DNA of 64,000 nucleotides from Collinsella sp. Lineage in GTDB: Bacteria > Actinomycetota > Coriobacteriia > Coriobacteriales > Coriobacteriaceae. Shown here piece by piece: positions 1-7,890 of the stretch. The notes beneath the pieces were generated by a model that had not been told where the DNA came from, did no database searches, and was given only the letters and a program-made list of their open reading frames with translations. The position numbers and the translations under genes are program-made. Position 1 is the stretch's first letter. The number at the start of each line of letters is the position of its first letter. The DNA lies in contig DXMK01000007.1 of the NCBI GenBank assembly GCA_019414245.1, forward strand, positions 186,001-250,000, given 5' to 3'.

Positions 1-252
1 CAGCAGGCGACGCTCACGCACGGCGTGAAAAAGCGCCAGGACCGACGCTTCTTCGATCGCGCCACGGTTTTGCGCGACCCCGAGACCGGTGAGCTGTTGG
101 TGACCGAGGCCAAGACGCAGAATTCGGCGCTGCTCGGCACGATGCAGCGGTCCAACTGCCTGCTGCGCATTGACGAAGGACCGTGCGAGCTCAAGGCGGG
201 AGATGCCGTGGACGTTGTTCGCGTCGACCTGCCCGAGGGCGCCGTGTTGTAG
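1..252 (+). CDS. moeA: Molybdopterin molybdenumtransferase MoeA, C-terminal end (partial)
   Basis: The reading frame is open from base 1 and ends in TAG at 250-252; the gene starts upstream of the window. The 83 visible residues look like the C-terminal beta-barrel domain IV of MoeA (for example QNSALLGTM, then a stretch ending VVRVDLPEGAVL), which helps insert molybdenum into the molybdopterin dithiolene. MogA follows 10 bases later behind a strong AGGAGG site, the usual pairing of the two last steps of molybdenum cofactor synthesis. Identity rests on a short tail plus context, so it is good but not certain. Confidence 0.75.
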   Translation, partial: QQATLTHGVKKRQDRRFFDRATVLRDPETGELLVTEAKTQNSALLGTMQRSNCLLRIDEGPCELKAGDAVDVVRVDLPEGAVL

Positions 253-262
253 GAGGAATGCT

Positions 263-742
263 ATGGAGCTGAAGATTTCGATTGTGACGTGCTCGGATAC
301 GCGCGATCTTGCCCAGGACGAGGCGGGTGCTGCGCTCGAGGAACTCATCGTGGCGCAGGGCTGGACGGTCGCCTCACATGTGGTCGTGCGCGACGACGTC
401 AGCGAGATTGGTGATGCCATTGCGGAAGCCGCCGATGAGTGCCACGCCAATGTCGTGCTTACCTGCGGCGGCACGGGGCTTTCGATGCGCGATGTGACGC
501 CCGAGGCGACGCGTGCCGTCTGCGAGCGCGATGTGCCGGGCATTGCAGAGGCAATCCGTGCGTACTCGATGACCAAGACGCGCCGCGCTATGCTCTCGCG
601 TGCCGTGTGCATGCAGCGTGGGTATACGCTTGTCATCAACTTTCCGGGATCCACGAAAGCGGCCCGCGAAAGCTGGGAGGCCGTGAGCGACCAGCTGGAG
701 CATGCGGCCCAGATGACGGCGGGCGGCGGACATACCAACTAA
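263..742 (+). CDS. mogA: Molybdopterin adenylyltransferase (MogA/MoaB family)
   Basis: A 159-residue protein of the MoaB/Mog family, which adenylylates molybdopterin before metal insertion by MoeA. The family signature CGGTGLSMRDVTPEAT is at about residues 70-85 and forms the MPT-binding loop. The ATG at 263 is preferred over upstream starts because AGGAGG at 251-256 sits 6 bases before it. It lies directly after moeA and before the molybdate transporter, so the genes likely act together in cofactor supply. MogA and MoaB cannot be told apart from sequence alone here; the reaction is the same. Confidence 0.9.
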   Translation: MELKISIVTCSDTRDLAQDEAGAALEELIVAQGWTVASHVVVRDDVSEIGDAIAEAADECHANVVLTCGGTGLSMRDVTPEATRAVCERDVPGIAEAIRAYSMTKTRRAMLSRAVCMQRGYTLVINFPGSTKAARESWEAVSDQLEHAAQMTAGGGHTN

Positions 743-842
743 GCGGCTTACCTGCGGCGGAGCGACCTTACGGGCTGCTCCGCCTTTGTTTTCCGCCGAA
801 GCGACGCCGAGGTGTACGCTAACTCGAAACTATATTCTCTGG

Positions 843-898
843 TGAGAATAATTTCTCACTATCATTATTCGCGCAGAAGTATAATCTGATTGCAGATT
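843..898 (+). promoter_or_regulatory. modA promoter with two 6-4-6 palindromes
   Basis: Upstream of modA, TGAGAA-TAAT-TTCTCA (843-858) and AATCTG-ATTG-CAGATT (883-898) are both perfect six-base palindromes with four-base spacers. The second overlaps a consensus TATAAT at 880-885. Placement over a -10 box is typical of a repressor operator. The first also resembles a Fur-type box. Which regulator binds is unknown; no E. coli-like ModE box is obvious. Confidence 0.45.
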
Positions 899-945
899 AA
901 AGCCCGCGGTGGGGTGCCCGGGCATAAGGTCCGAAAGGGTTGAAT

Positions 946-1821
946 ATGTTCGATTTGGTTTCTCGCCGCGGTTTTGTCTCGCTTTCTGCTGTCGCCGCTG
1001 CCGGCCTTGGTCTTGCTGGCTGCTCGGGCAGCAAGACGTCCGAGCTCGCTGGTTCAGATGCCGGCTCCGCCAAGTCTTCCTCTAAGAAGAAGGCTGTCGA
1101 GCTGCAGGTCTTTGCCGCCAACTCGCTCGAGAGGGCCCTGCCCGAGGTTCAAGAGCTCTACACCGAGCAGACCGGCACCACGTTTGCCGACACGCAGTTT
1201 AAGGCCTCCGGCGACCTCGTCGAGCAGATGCGTGCCGGCGCCACGGTCGACGTGCTCATCACCGCTTCCAAGGGCACCATGGACGACGCCGAGACCGCCG
1301 GGCTCGTCGACACCGACACCCGTGAGGATATGTTCGTCAACGACCTTGTGATCATTCGCGCTGAGGGCTCCAACACCAAGATCGAGGCCATCGTCGACGT
1401 TGCGAATCTGGACGGCAAGATCGCCATCGGCGACGCCAAGACCGTCCCCGCCGGCAAGTATGCCAACCAGGCGCTGGCCTCCGTGGGCCTCTATACTGGC
1501 ACCGAGGGCGACGACGGCGAATATGCACCCGAGCTCGCCGACAAGGTTGCCCTGGCCGACAAGGTCGGCACCGCTGCGGCCTACGTCTCTACGGGCGACT
1601 GCGTGGCAGGTTTTGTCTACAGCTCTGATATCTTCCGCTATGACGGCATCGAGGAGGCTTTCGTGTGCCCCGAGGACTCGCATAAGCCCGTCGTGTATCC
1701 GGGTGCCGTTGCCGAGATCTCCGAGCACGCCGACGAGGCCAAGGCGTTCATCGACTTCTGCCTGTCCAGCAAGTCCGCCCAGAAGATTTGGGCTAACTAC
1801 GGCTTTGAGCTTTCCGCGTAG
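946..1821 (+). CDS. modA: Molybdate ABC transporter substrate-binding lipoprotein ModA
   Basis: A 291-residue binding protein that captures molybdate (or tungstate) outside the membrane for ModBC. The N-terminus carries a twin-arginine-like motif SRRGF (residues 6-10), a hydrophobic stretch and a lipobox LAGC with the lipidated Cys at 26, so it is a lipoprotein. The mature part has the periplasmic-binding fold typical of ModA, including AANSLERALPEV near the start and a late VYPGAVAEISEHADEAKAF. ATG 946 is chosen because GAAAGGG lies 6 bases upstream; a TTG at 940 is less likely. First gene of modABC. Confidence 0.93.
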   Translation: MFDLVSRRGFVSLSAVAAAGLGLAGCSGSKTSELAGSDAGSAKSSSKKKAVELQVFAANSLERALPEVQELYTEQTGTTFADTQFKASGDLVEQMRAGATVDVLITASKGTMDDAETAGLVDTDTREDMFVNDLVIIRAEGSNTKIEAIVDVANLDGKIAIGDAKTVPAGKYANQALASVGLYTGTEGDDGEYAPELADKVALADKVGTAAAYVSTGDCVAGFVYSSDIFRYDGIEEAFVCPEDSHKPVVYPGAVAEISEHADEAKAFIDFCLSSKSAQKIWANYGFELSA

Positions 1822-1889
1822 TGCGGCTTGGCGCGATAATTCCATCGTTTTGTGTTTCACTCCGTCCTTGTATTCGCTTGGAGCTTTTC

Positions 1890-3332
1890 GTGCTTAATAA
1901 ATTCCGCATGCTTGTCGCCTGTGCTTTGACCTTCGCGCTTTGCTGGGTGCCGGGATTTGCGTTTGCTGGGGACGCTGAGGACGGGGCCCAGGTTGCTGCG
2001 ACCGCTCATGGGCTTTCCTATGGGATCGAGGGTTTTGAGCGGTTGGCCAAGGGGACCGCTCGTGCCATGGAGGGCCAGCCTGAGGGCTACCGGTTTCCCG
2101 TTGACGAGGACGTGGACCTTGTAGTGGCGCCTGCTGCCGATCGCGTTGTGGTGTGGATATCGCCCAAGGCGGTCGAGAAGTATGGATTGGATCCGCAGGA
2201 CAACGAGTGCGTATCGGGTCTCAAGGCCCTCGTCTGTGAGCTCGACAGCGCAAACTCCATGGGAGGTGCGCAGCTAGGGGACGTGGATCTTCCTTGGTGT
2301 GTCACGGCGGAAACAACGTTTGATACCGGCGGGTATACCTATGGCTTTGACGAGCGCGGTGCGGATGGGGACCGCTATGTGGTGATTGCATCGGCCTCGG
2401 GTGATGCCAAGGGCGGCGCGCGTTGGCTTGATAGCGCTCAAATGGTAGAAGCATCGTCTGTCGTGTTGCGGGATGAGCAGGGGCCCTGGACCTCTCTGGC
2501 CTCCTTTTTGGGCGACATCGACTATCGCCCGTTTTGGGTGTCCATAAAAACGAGCGGCCTTGCCCTGCTGATCTCCTTTGCGCTGGGCCTGTTCGCCGCG
2601 TGGAAGACTATGGGTACCTCGAGTCGCATCAAGGGCCTGCTCGACTCGGTCTTTACGATTCCTATGGTGCTGCCGCCCACGGTCTGCGGCTTTCTGCTCC
2701 TCATGCTGTTTGGCCGCTCGACCGGGGTGGGCCAGTGGCTCATCGCGCACGGCATCTCGATCGTCTTTACCTGGCCCGCGGCGGTCATTTCGGCCGTCGT
2801 TGTGTCGTTTCCGCTGGTCTACCGCACGGCGCTCGGAGCCTTCGAGAGCCTCGACACGCAGATGCTCGACGCCGCGCGAACCTTGGGATGGTCCGAACGT
2901 CGCATCTTTGCCAAGCTCATGATGCCGCTCGGCTGGCCCTCGATTGCCGCCGGCACGGTGCTCGCCTTCGCTCGCGCGATGGGCGAGTTTGGCTGCACCC
3001 TGTTCTTTGCGGGCAACTACGCCGGCATTACCCAGACTATCCCCATCGCCATCTACTTTGAGTGGATGGGCGGCAACACGTCGGTGGCCCTCTTTTGGGT
3101 CGCCGTCGTGATCGTGTTCAGTTTCCTGGTCATTCTGTTCATCAATATGTATACGGCGCATTCGCAAAAGTACCGCGAGCGCGGCCTGTCCTGCGCGGAG
3201 CGCAGGCAGGCCAAAGAACTCGCCGGACAGGGCGATTCGCTCGATCCGGCGGGTGGTGATGCCTTGCGTATCGATCGCGAGGCGCTGGCCGAGCTCATGC
3301 GCGATGACACGGTCGCAAAGGGAGGTCGATAG
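1890..3332 (+). CDS. modB: Molybdate ABC transporter permease ModB with N-terminal extracytoplasmic extension
   Basis: Residues from about 210 on form a ModB-type permease with five or six membrane segments and the EAA loop DAARTLGWSERRIF that docks on ModC. Before this lies an unusual extension: a signal-peptide-like start (cleavable after about residue 26, AFA-GDAE) and about 170 mainly hydrophilic residues with no recognised fold. At 480 residues it is roughly twice the usual ModB length. GTG 1890 is chosen because GGAG at 1880-1883 is 6 bases upstream and yields the clean signal peptide. A soluble C-terminal tail of about 50 residues follows the last membrane span. Confidence 0.88.
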   Translation: MLNKFRMLVACALTFALCWVPGFAFAGDAEDGAQVAATAHGLSYGIEGFERLAKGTARAMEGQPEGYRFPVDEDVDLVVAPAADRVVVWISPKAVEKYGLDPQDNECVSGLKALVCELDSANSMGGAQLGDVDLPWCVTAETTFDTGGYTYGFDERGADGDRYVVIASASGDAKGGARWLDSAQMVEASSVVLRDEQGPWTSLASFLGDIDYRPFWVSIKTSGLALLISFALGLFAAWKTMGTSSRIKGLLDSVFTIPMVLPPTVCGFLLLMLFGRSTGVGQWLIAHGISIVFTWPAAVISAVVVSFPLVYRTALGAFESLDTQMLDAARTLGWSERRIFAKLMMPLGWPSIAAGTVLAFARAMGEFGCTLFFAGNYAGITQTIPIAIYFEWMGGNTSVALFWVAVVIVFSFLVILFINMYTAHSQKYRERGLSCAERRQAKELAGQGDSLDPAGGDALRIDREALAELMRDDTVAKGGR

Positions 3333-3334
3333 CC

Positions 3335-4405
3335 ATGTCGCTCGTTCTGGATATTAAAAAGCGCTATCCCGGGTTTGTGCTCGACATGCAGCTTGAGGCC
3401 AGCGAGGAGCGCGTGGCGCTGCTCGGCGCCTCCGGATGCGGCAAGAGCTGCACCTTGCGCTGTATTGCCGGCGTGGAGACGCCCGACGAGGGCAAGATCG
3501 TCGTCAACGGCGTGACCTTTTTTGACTCGGTGTCGGGCATCAATCTGTCGCCCCAGGAGCGCAAGTGCGCCCTGCTGTTCCAAAACTATCAGCTGTTCCC
3601 TAATATGACGGTGGCCGATAACGTGTGCGCCGGCGTTGAGGGTGCAGGCGACGCCGCGGCGCGCAGGCAACTTGCCGAGCGCTACCTGGGTATCTTTGGA
3701 CTGGCCGATTTCGCCGACCGCTACCCCGCGCGCCTCTCGGGCGGTCAGCAGCAACGCGTGGCGCTTGCGCGTATGGTGGCAGCGCACCCGGGCATTTTTA
3801 TGTTCGACGAGCCCATGAGCGCGCTCGATTCCTATCTTAAGAGCGCACTCGAGCAGAACATGCTCGACTTGTTCGATGTGTGCAACCGCACCGTGCTCTA
3901 CGTGAGCCACGACATCGACGAGGCGTGCCGTCTGTGCGAGCGCGTCTGCGTGATGCATAACGGGCATGTGGAGGAGATCGGCTCCGTCGAAGATGTAGTC
4001 CGCCGGCCGCAAACCTTGGCCGCGCTGCGCTTGACGGGCTGCAAGAACACAAGCCGGGCGCGCAAGATCGGACCCCAGGAGGTCGAGGCCCTCGATTGGG
4101 GCATGAACTTTAATGTAGGTCGTGAGGTGCCCGACGACGTGGCGTACCTGGGCATTCGCGCGAGCTACTTCCATGTTGACAATCGCACCGCGCGGGGCCG
4201 CAACAGCTATGATTTGCACGTGGCCCGTGTGAGCGATTCGCGCTTTGAGCGGCTGGTGCTGCTGGACGCGCCGCGTGCCGATGCGCCCACGCGTCTGCAG
4301 TGGAAGGTCAACAAAGTGGGCATGCCTGTCGATGAGCTGCCGCAAGCAGGCGAGACGCTGCGCATGCACTTCGATGCCAAGAGAATCCATCTGGTTTGCC
4401 GATAA
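3335..4405 (+). CDS. modC: Molybdate ABC transporter ATP-binding protein ModC
   Basis: The ATPase that drives molybdate import. Walker A GASGCGKS is at residues 31-38, the signature LSGGQQQRVALAR at about 137-149 and Walker B IFMFDEPMSALD just after, followed by the switch His in YVSHDIDEA. The C-terminal 120 residues are consistent with a molybdate-binding TOBE/Mop-like regulatory domain, as in E. coli ModC. It starts 2 bases after modB, so the genes are translationally linked. A 12-bp hairpin begins one base after its stop. Confidence 0.93.
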   Translation: MSLVLDIKKRYPGFVLDMQLEASEERVALLGASGCGKSCTLRCIAGVETPDEGKIVVNGVTFFDSVSGINLSPQERKCALLFQNYQLFPNMTVADNVCAGVEGAGDAAARRQLAERYLGIFGLADFADRYPARLSGGQQQRVALARMVAAHPGIFMFDEPMSALDSYLKSALEQNMLDLFDVCNRTVLYVSHDIDEACRLCERVCVMHNGHVEEIGSVEDVVRRPQTLAALRLTGCKNTSRARKIGPQEVEALDWGMNFNVGREVPDDVAYLGIRASYFHVDNRTARGRNSYDLHVARVSDSRFERLVLLDAPRADAPTRLQWKVNKVGMPVDELPQAGETLRMHFDAKRIHLVCR

Positions 4406-4434
4406 TGTGACAAAGGGACAGCCCCTTTGTCACA
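4406..4434 (+). repeat. Inverted repeat hairpin after modC
   Basis: TGTGACAAAGGG and its exact complement flank a 5-base loop directly behind the modC stop codon. There is no T-run, so it is not a classical terminator, but it could stall transcription or protect the modABC mRNA 3' end. Its GGGACAG core recurs in hairpins at 10673-10758 and 14411-14451. Confidence 0.6.
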
Positions 4435-4606
4435 TGCGAGGGGGGGGACGCCGAGGTTGGCATTGGTATCGACATCGGTTCGACGGCCGCGAAGGCCGCG
4501 GTGGTGAAAAACGGATGGCGCCATTGCGTGGACCTGTGTCATGCCGTCGGGCTGGCCGTCGGTCGATGCGGCCATTCGCGCACTGGCGCTCGCGTAGAGG
4601 GCCGGC
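4434..4606 (+). pseudogene. Remnant of a 2-hydroxyacyl-CoA dehydratase activator-type (BadF/HgdC) ATPase
   Basis: Translation from about 4456 gives VGIGIDIGSTAAKAAVVKNG, the ASKHA phosphate-1 motif that opens BadF/BadG/HgdC activator ATPases. A frame change near 4535 then gives MPSGWPSVDAAIRALALA and a stop, matching the next segment of that family. Only about 55 residues of an expected 250 or more remain. An ATG at 4434 is followed by eight G (4440-4447) and is out of frame by one base; losing one G would join ATG to the ATPase frame. The nucleotide-binding remainder is absent, so this is a degraded fragment just before selD. Confidence 0.6.
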
Positions 4607-4681
4607 GCGATAAGTCACCCGCTCTCGGCGCCGCCATGCGTATACTGGGAGGAACTGATTGACCTATGAGAGGAGGAATCG

Positions 4682-5731
4682 ATGGCTGATGAACTCGTGA
4701 AGCTCACGCAGATGACCGCCGCCTCTGGTTGAGCCGCTAAGTTGGCTCCTGGAGCCCTCGCCCAGGTCCTGGGCGACTTACCCAATGTGCATAACGACAA
4801 CCTGCTCGTGGGGTTCGATACCTCCGACGATGCGAGTGTCTTCCGTGTGGGCGAAAACCTGGGCCTCGTGCAGTCCATCGACTTCTTCCCACCGATGGTC
4901 GACGACCCGTTTTTGTTTGGCCAGATCGCCGCGGCAAACTCGCTGTCGGACATCTACGCCATGGGCGGGCGGCCGAGCCATGCCATGAACTTGCTGTGCA
5001 TCCCGAGCTGTCTGGGCGTTGAGGTTGCCGGTCAGATTCTGGCGGGCGGCGCCGACAAGTGCGTCGAGGCGGGTTGCTCCATCGCGGGCGGTCACACCAT
5101 CAACGACGACGAGCCCAAGTACGGCCTGTCCGTGAGCGGGTTTGTCGCGCTCGACCGCATGCTCGCCAACAGCGGCGCGCGCGTGGGCGATGCGTTACTG
5201 CTGACCAAGGCGGTTGGCTCGGGCATCATCACCACGGCCATTAAGGGCGAGCTCATCGAGCGGGACGAGGCCGCAGCCATGTTTGACTCGATGCGCACCC
5301 TCAACGAGGCTCCGATTCGTCTGGCCGAGGGACTTGAGCTTCACGGCTGCACCGACATCACGGGCTTTGGCCTGATCGGGCATGCGTGCGAGATGGCCGA
5401 GGGCTCGGGCGTGCAGATTGAGCTTGCGTCGGGGGCGGTGCCGCTCTTTGACCAGGTGCTCGACATGGCGCGTTTGGGCATTATCCCCGCGGGCTCCTAC
5501 CGCAACCAGGACTTCTTTGGCCCGCGCGTGACGGCCGACGAGGACCTTGAGCCGGGCATGCTCGACGCGCTGTACGACCCGCAGACGTCTGGTGGCCTGC
5601 TTATCGCGGCACCTGCTGCCGATGTGGATGAGCTTGCGAGCCGTCTACATGCCGAAGGACGTATCGCCGCCGTCGTCGGTCGCGTGTACGAGCCGGTACC
5701 AGGCGGTCCTGCCGTTCGCGTTGTGCATTAA
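4682..5731 (+). CDS. selD: Selenophosphate synthase SelD, selenocysteine-containing (in-frame UGA)
   Basis: Makes selenophosphate from selenide and ATP, the selenium donor for Sec-tRNA and seleno-modifications. The frame runs from ATG 4682 (AGGAGG at 4671-4676) through TGA at 4730-4732, read as selenocysteine at residue 17 in MTAASG-U-AAKLAPGAL. That position is the catalytic Cys/Sec of SelD, with the essential Lys three residues on. The rest has the AIR-synthase-like fold (GFDTSDDASVF, AANSLSDIYAMGG, GFGLIGHACEMAEGSG). Length 349 residues is normal. A gene finder that treats TGA only as stop would start it wrongly at 4742 and lose the active site. Confidence 0.95.
4760..4774 (+). promoter_or_regulatory. 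Bacterial SECIS element in selD
   Basis: Twenty-seven bases after the UGA, GCCCAGGUCCUGGGC folds into a short stem capped by AGGUCCU. The loop core AGGUC matches the SelB-binding loop known from E. coli fdhF. Distance from UGA to loop, about 31 bases, is inside the range accepted for bacterial SECIS elements. A second small hairpin GGCTC-CTG-GAGCC (4744-4756) lies between. Confidence 0.75.
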
Positions 5732-5790
5732 GGAAAACCGTTTATGCGACCGCCTACTGTTCTGGGCGGTCCCTTTTGAAAGGAAAAACT

Positions 5791-6417
5791 ATGTCTACCA
5801 AAATTGAAGTCAATGCCATGGGCGATGCCTGCCCGTTGCCCGTCGTCAAGACGCTCAAGGCTCTGAAATCACTCGGTGGCGAGGGTGTTGTGGTGACCTC
5901 GGTCGACAACGAGACCGCCGTCAAGAACATCTCCAAGATGGCGCAGGAAAAGAGCTGTACGGCCTCGGTCGAGAAGGTTGCAGATGCCGAGTGGCACGTG
6001 ACCGTGGCAACCGCCGGCGCCGTTGCCGTGGACGTGCCCGAGCAGGACGGTGCCGCTTTCTGTGGCGCCGGCGCCGGTAAGGGCAAGCTGGTCGTTGCCG
6101 TCTACACCGATTGCATGGGCCGCGGCGACGATGAGCTGGGCCACAAGCTCATGAAGGCCTTTATTTTCGCCGTGACGCAGCAGGAGGAGCTGCCCGCCAC
6201 GATGCTCTTCTACAACGGCGGCGCCAAGCTCACCGTCGAGGGCTCTCCGGTGCTCGACGACCTGAAGGGTCTGGCCGAGCAGGGTGTCGAGGTTCTCACC
6301 TGTGGTACCTGCCTCGACCACTATGGCATTAAAGACCAGCTTGCGGTGGGCGATGTCACGAACATGTACGTGATCGTTGAAAAGATGGAGCAGGCCGGCC
6401 GCGTCGTGCGTCCGTAG
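5791..6417 (+). CDS. yedF: YedF-like selenium metabolism protein (TusA/SirA plus DsrE-like domains)
   Basis: A 208-residue two-domain protein. Residues 1-75 are a TusA/SirA-like domain with the motif GDACPLPVVKT, whose Cys carries persulfide in TusA and possibly selenium here. Residues about 95-200 resemble DsrE-type folds, with CGTCLDHYG near the end. This architecture is found next to selD in many anaerobes and is named for selenium metabolism, but its biochemical step is not settled. ATG 5791 has GAAAGGA 6 bases upstream; the TTG at 5776 is rejected. Confidence 0.85.
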   Translation: MSTKIEVNAMGDACPLPVVKTLKALKSLGGEGVVVTSVDNETAVKNISKMAQEKSCTASVEKVADAEWHVTVATAGAVAVDVPEQDGAAFCGAGAGKGKLVVAVYTDCMGRGDDELGHKLMKAFIFAVTQQEELPATMLFYNGGAKLTVEGSPVLDDLKGLAEQGVEVLTCGTCLDHYGIKDQLAVGDVTNMYVIVEKMEQAGRVVRP

Positions 6418-6435
6418 CGCCTGGGTGGGATTGCC

Positions 6436-6687
6436 ATGAGGGAGAAGCGCCCGGCGCTTGTCATCACGTTTCCCACCACGGCGGCCGCCATGGGCTGCGA
6501 GACCCTGTGCATCGAGCGCGGCCTTCCCGGGCGAACGATTCCCGTACCCGGGGAGGTCGCTGCCGGCTGCGGTCTGGCGTGGAAGGCGTCGCCTGCCGAT
6601 GAGGAGCTGCTGCGCGCCGAGCTTGCCGCGGCGGGCATTCCCACCGAGGGCTTTACGGTGATCGACATGTGGGAGGTCGTGCGATGA
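6436..6687 (+). CDS. DUF3343 protein of selenium clusters
   Basis: An 83-residue protein of the DUF3343 family, known mainly from its company with selD, yedF and class V aminotransferases. Visible family features are TFPTTAAAMGCE near the start and the proline/glycine segment PVPGEVAAGCGLAW. Function is unknown; a small carrier or chaperone for reactive selenium is possible but speculative. Its TGA overlaps the next gene's ATG (ATGA at 6684-6687), showing translational coupling. Confidence 0.8.
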   Translation: MREKRPALVITFPTTAAAMGCETLCIERGLPGRTIPVPGEVAAGCGLAWKASPADEELLRAELAAAGIPTEGFTVIDMWEVVR

Positions 6688-7823
6688 TCTATCTGGATAA
6701 CGCGGCGACGACCATGCACAAGCCGCAGGCGGTCATCGATGCCGTGACGCAGGCGATGTGCTCGCTCGGCAATGCCGGGCGCGGCGCCACGTCGGGTGCC
6801 CTCGATGCGGCGCGTACCATCCACGGCTGCCGCGCCAAGCTTGCGCGCTTGCTGGGCTGTCCGCGTGCTGACCATGTGTGCTTTACGCCCAACTCCACGG
6901 CGGCCCTCAACACCGTTATCAATGGCGTGGTGCGCCCCGGCGACCGTGTGGTCACGACGGTGCTCGAGCACAACTCCGTGCTGCGTCCGCTCAACCGCCT
7001 GTCGGCAGAGCAGGGCGTGACCGTTGAGCATACGGGCTGCGACGCGAACGGCGTGCTCGACTACGACGAGCTCGAGCAGCTGGTCACGCCGGGCACGCGT
7101 GTCGTGGTGGTGACGCACGCCTCCAATGTGACCGGCAACGCGGTCGACATTGCACGCGTGGCTGCCATGGCCCATGCGGACGGCGCTCTCGTGATCGTCG
7201 ATGCCTCGCAGTCTGCCGGCACGGCGCATATCGATATGCAGGCCATGGGGCTCGACGTGGTGTGCTTTACCGGCCACAAAGGGCTCATGGGACCTCAAGG
7301 CACCGGCGGCCTGGCCGTGGCTGAGGGCATCGATGTGGCTCCGTGGGCTATGGGTGGCACGGGCGTGCACAGCTTCGATGCGTTGCAGCCGCTTGATTGG
7401 CCCACGCGCCTCGAGGCGGGCACGCTCAACGGCCACGGTATCGCCGGTCTTTCCGCCGGCCTCGACTTTATCGAGGCCCAGGGCGGGGTGGAGGCGATTG
7501 CGGCTCAAGAACGTGTGTTGGCCGAGCGCTTCCTCGCTGGCGTTCGCGAAATTCCTGGCATTGCGCTCTACGGCGCGTTTGACCAGCCTGCGCGCTCGGC
7601 AATCGTCTCGCTCAACGTGGGCGATATCGATTCGGCCGAGATCTCGGACGCGCTCATGCAGGGGTGGGGGATTGCGACGCGCCCCGGCGCTCATTGCGCT
7701 CCGCTCATGCACCGCGCGTTGGGGACCGAGCGCCAGGGTGTCGTTCGTTTCTCGTTTGGGTATTTCAACACGAACGAGGAAGTCGATACCGCGATTGACG
7801 CTTTGCGCGATTTAGCCTGCTAA
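6684..7823 (+). CDS. Class V aminotransferase, cysteine desulfurase / selenocysteine lyase type
   Basis: A 379-residue PLP enzyme of the NifS/SufS superfamily. The Schiff-base Lys is in CFTGHKGLMGPQGTGG (about residue 201) and the catalytic Cys in RPGAHCAPLMH near residue 337. Such enzymes mobilise sulfur from cysteine or selenium from selenocysteine; the place in a selD-yedF-DUF3343 operon argues for selenium delivery. ATG 6684 has GGGAGG at 6671-6676 and overlaps the upstream stop; a GTG at 6669 is less likely. Confidence 0.88.
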   Translation: MIYLDNAATTMHKPQAVIDAVTQAMCSLGNAGRGATSGALDAARTIHGCRAKLARLLGCPRADHVCFTPNSTAALNTVINGVVRPGDRVVTTVLEHNSVLRPLNRLSAEQGVTVEHTGCDANGVLDYDELEQLVTPGTRVVVVTHASNVTGNAVDIARVAAMAHADGALVIVDASQSAGTAHIDMQAMGLDVVCFTGHKGLMGPQGTGGLAVAEGIDVAPWAMGGTGVHSFDALQPLDWPTRLEAGTLNGHGIAGLSAGLDFIEAQGGVEAIAAQERVLAERFLAGVREIPGIALYGAFDQPARSAIVSLNVGDIDSAEISDALMQGWGIATRPGAHCAPLMHRALGTERQGVVRFSFGYFNTNEEVDTAIDALRDLAC

Positions 7824-7838
7824 AGCGTATATACTTGC

Positions 7839-7866
7839 GGGACGGGTCTTTTGCCCGTTCCGTTTT
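7839..7866 (+). terminator. Probable terminator of the selenium operon
   Basis: GGGACGGG (7839-7846) pairs with CCCGTTCC (7854-7861) around a 7-base loop and is followed by GTTTT. It lies between the aminotransferase stop and the brnQ-type gene. Confidence 0.6.
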
Positions 7867-7890
7867 AGTTTCGACCCGAAAGGTGTGCCC

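Noticed and set aside
743..945. Molybdenum cofactor riboswitch before modA
   Set aside because: Only a short GCCCG/CGGGC stem is seen near the start; the characteristic larger fold is not apparent.
4742..5731. selD starting at TTG 4742
   Set aside because: It would remove the active-site segment; the true frame begins at 4682 and reads UGA as selenocysteine.
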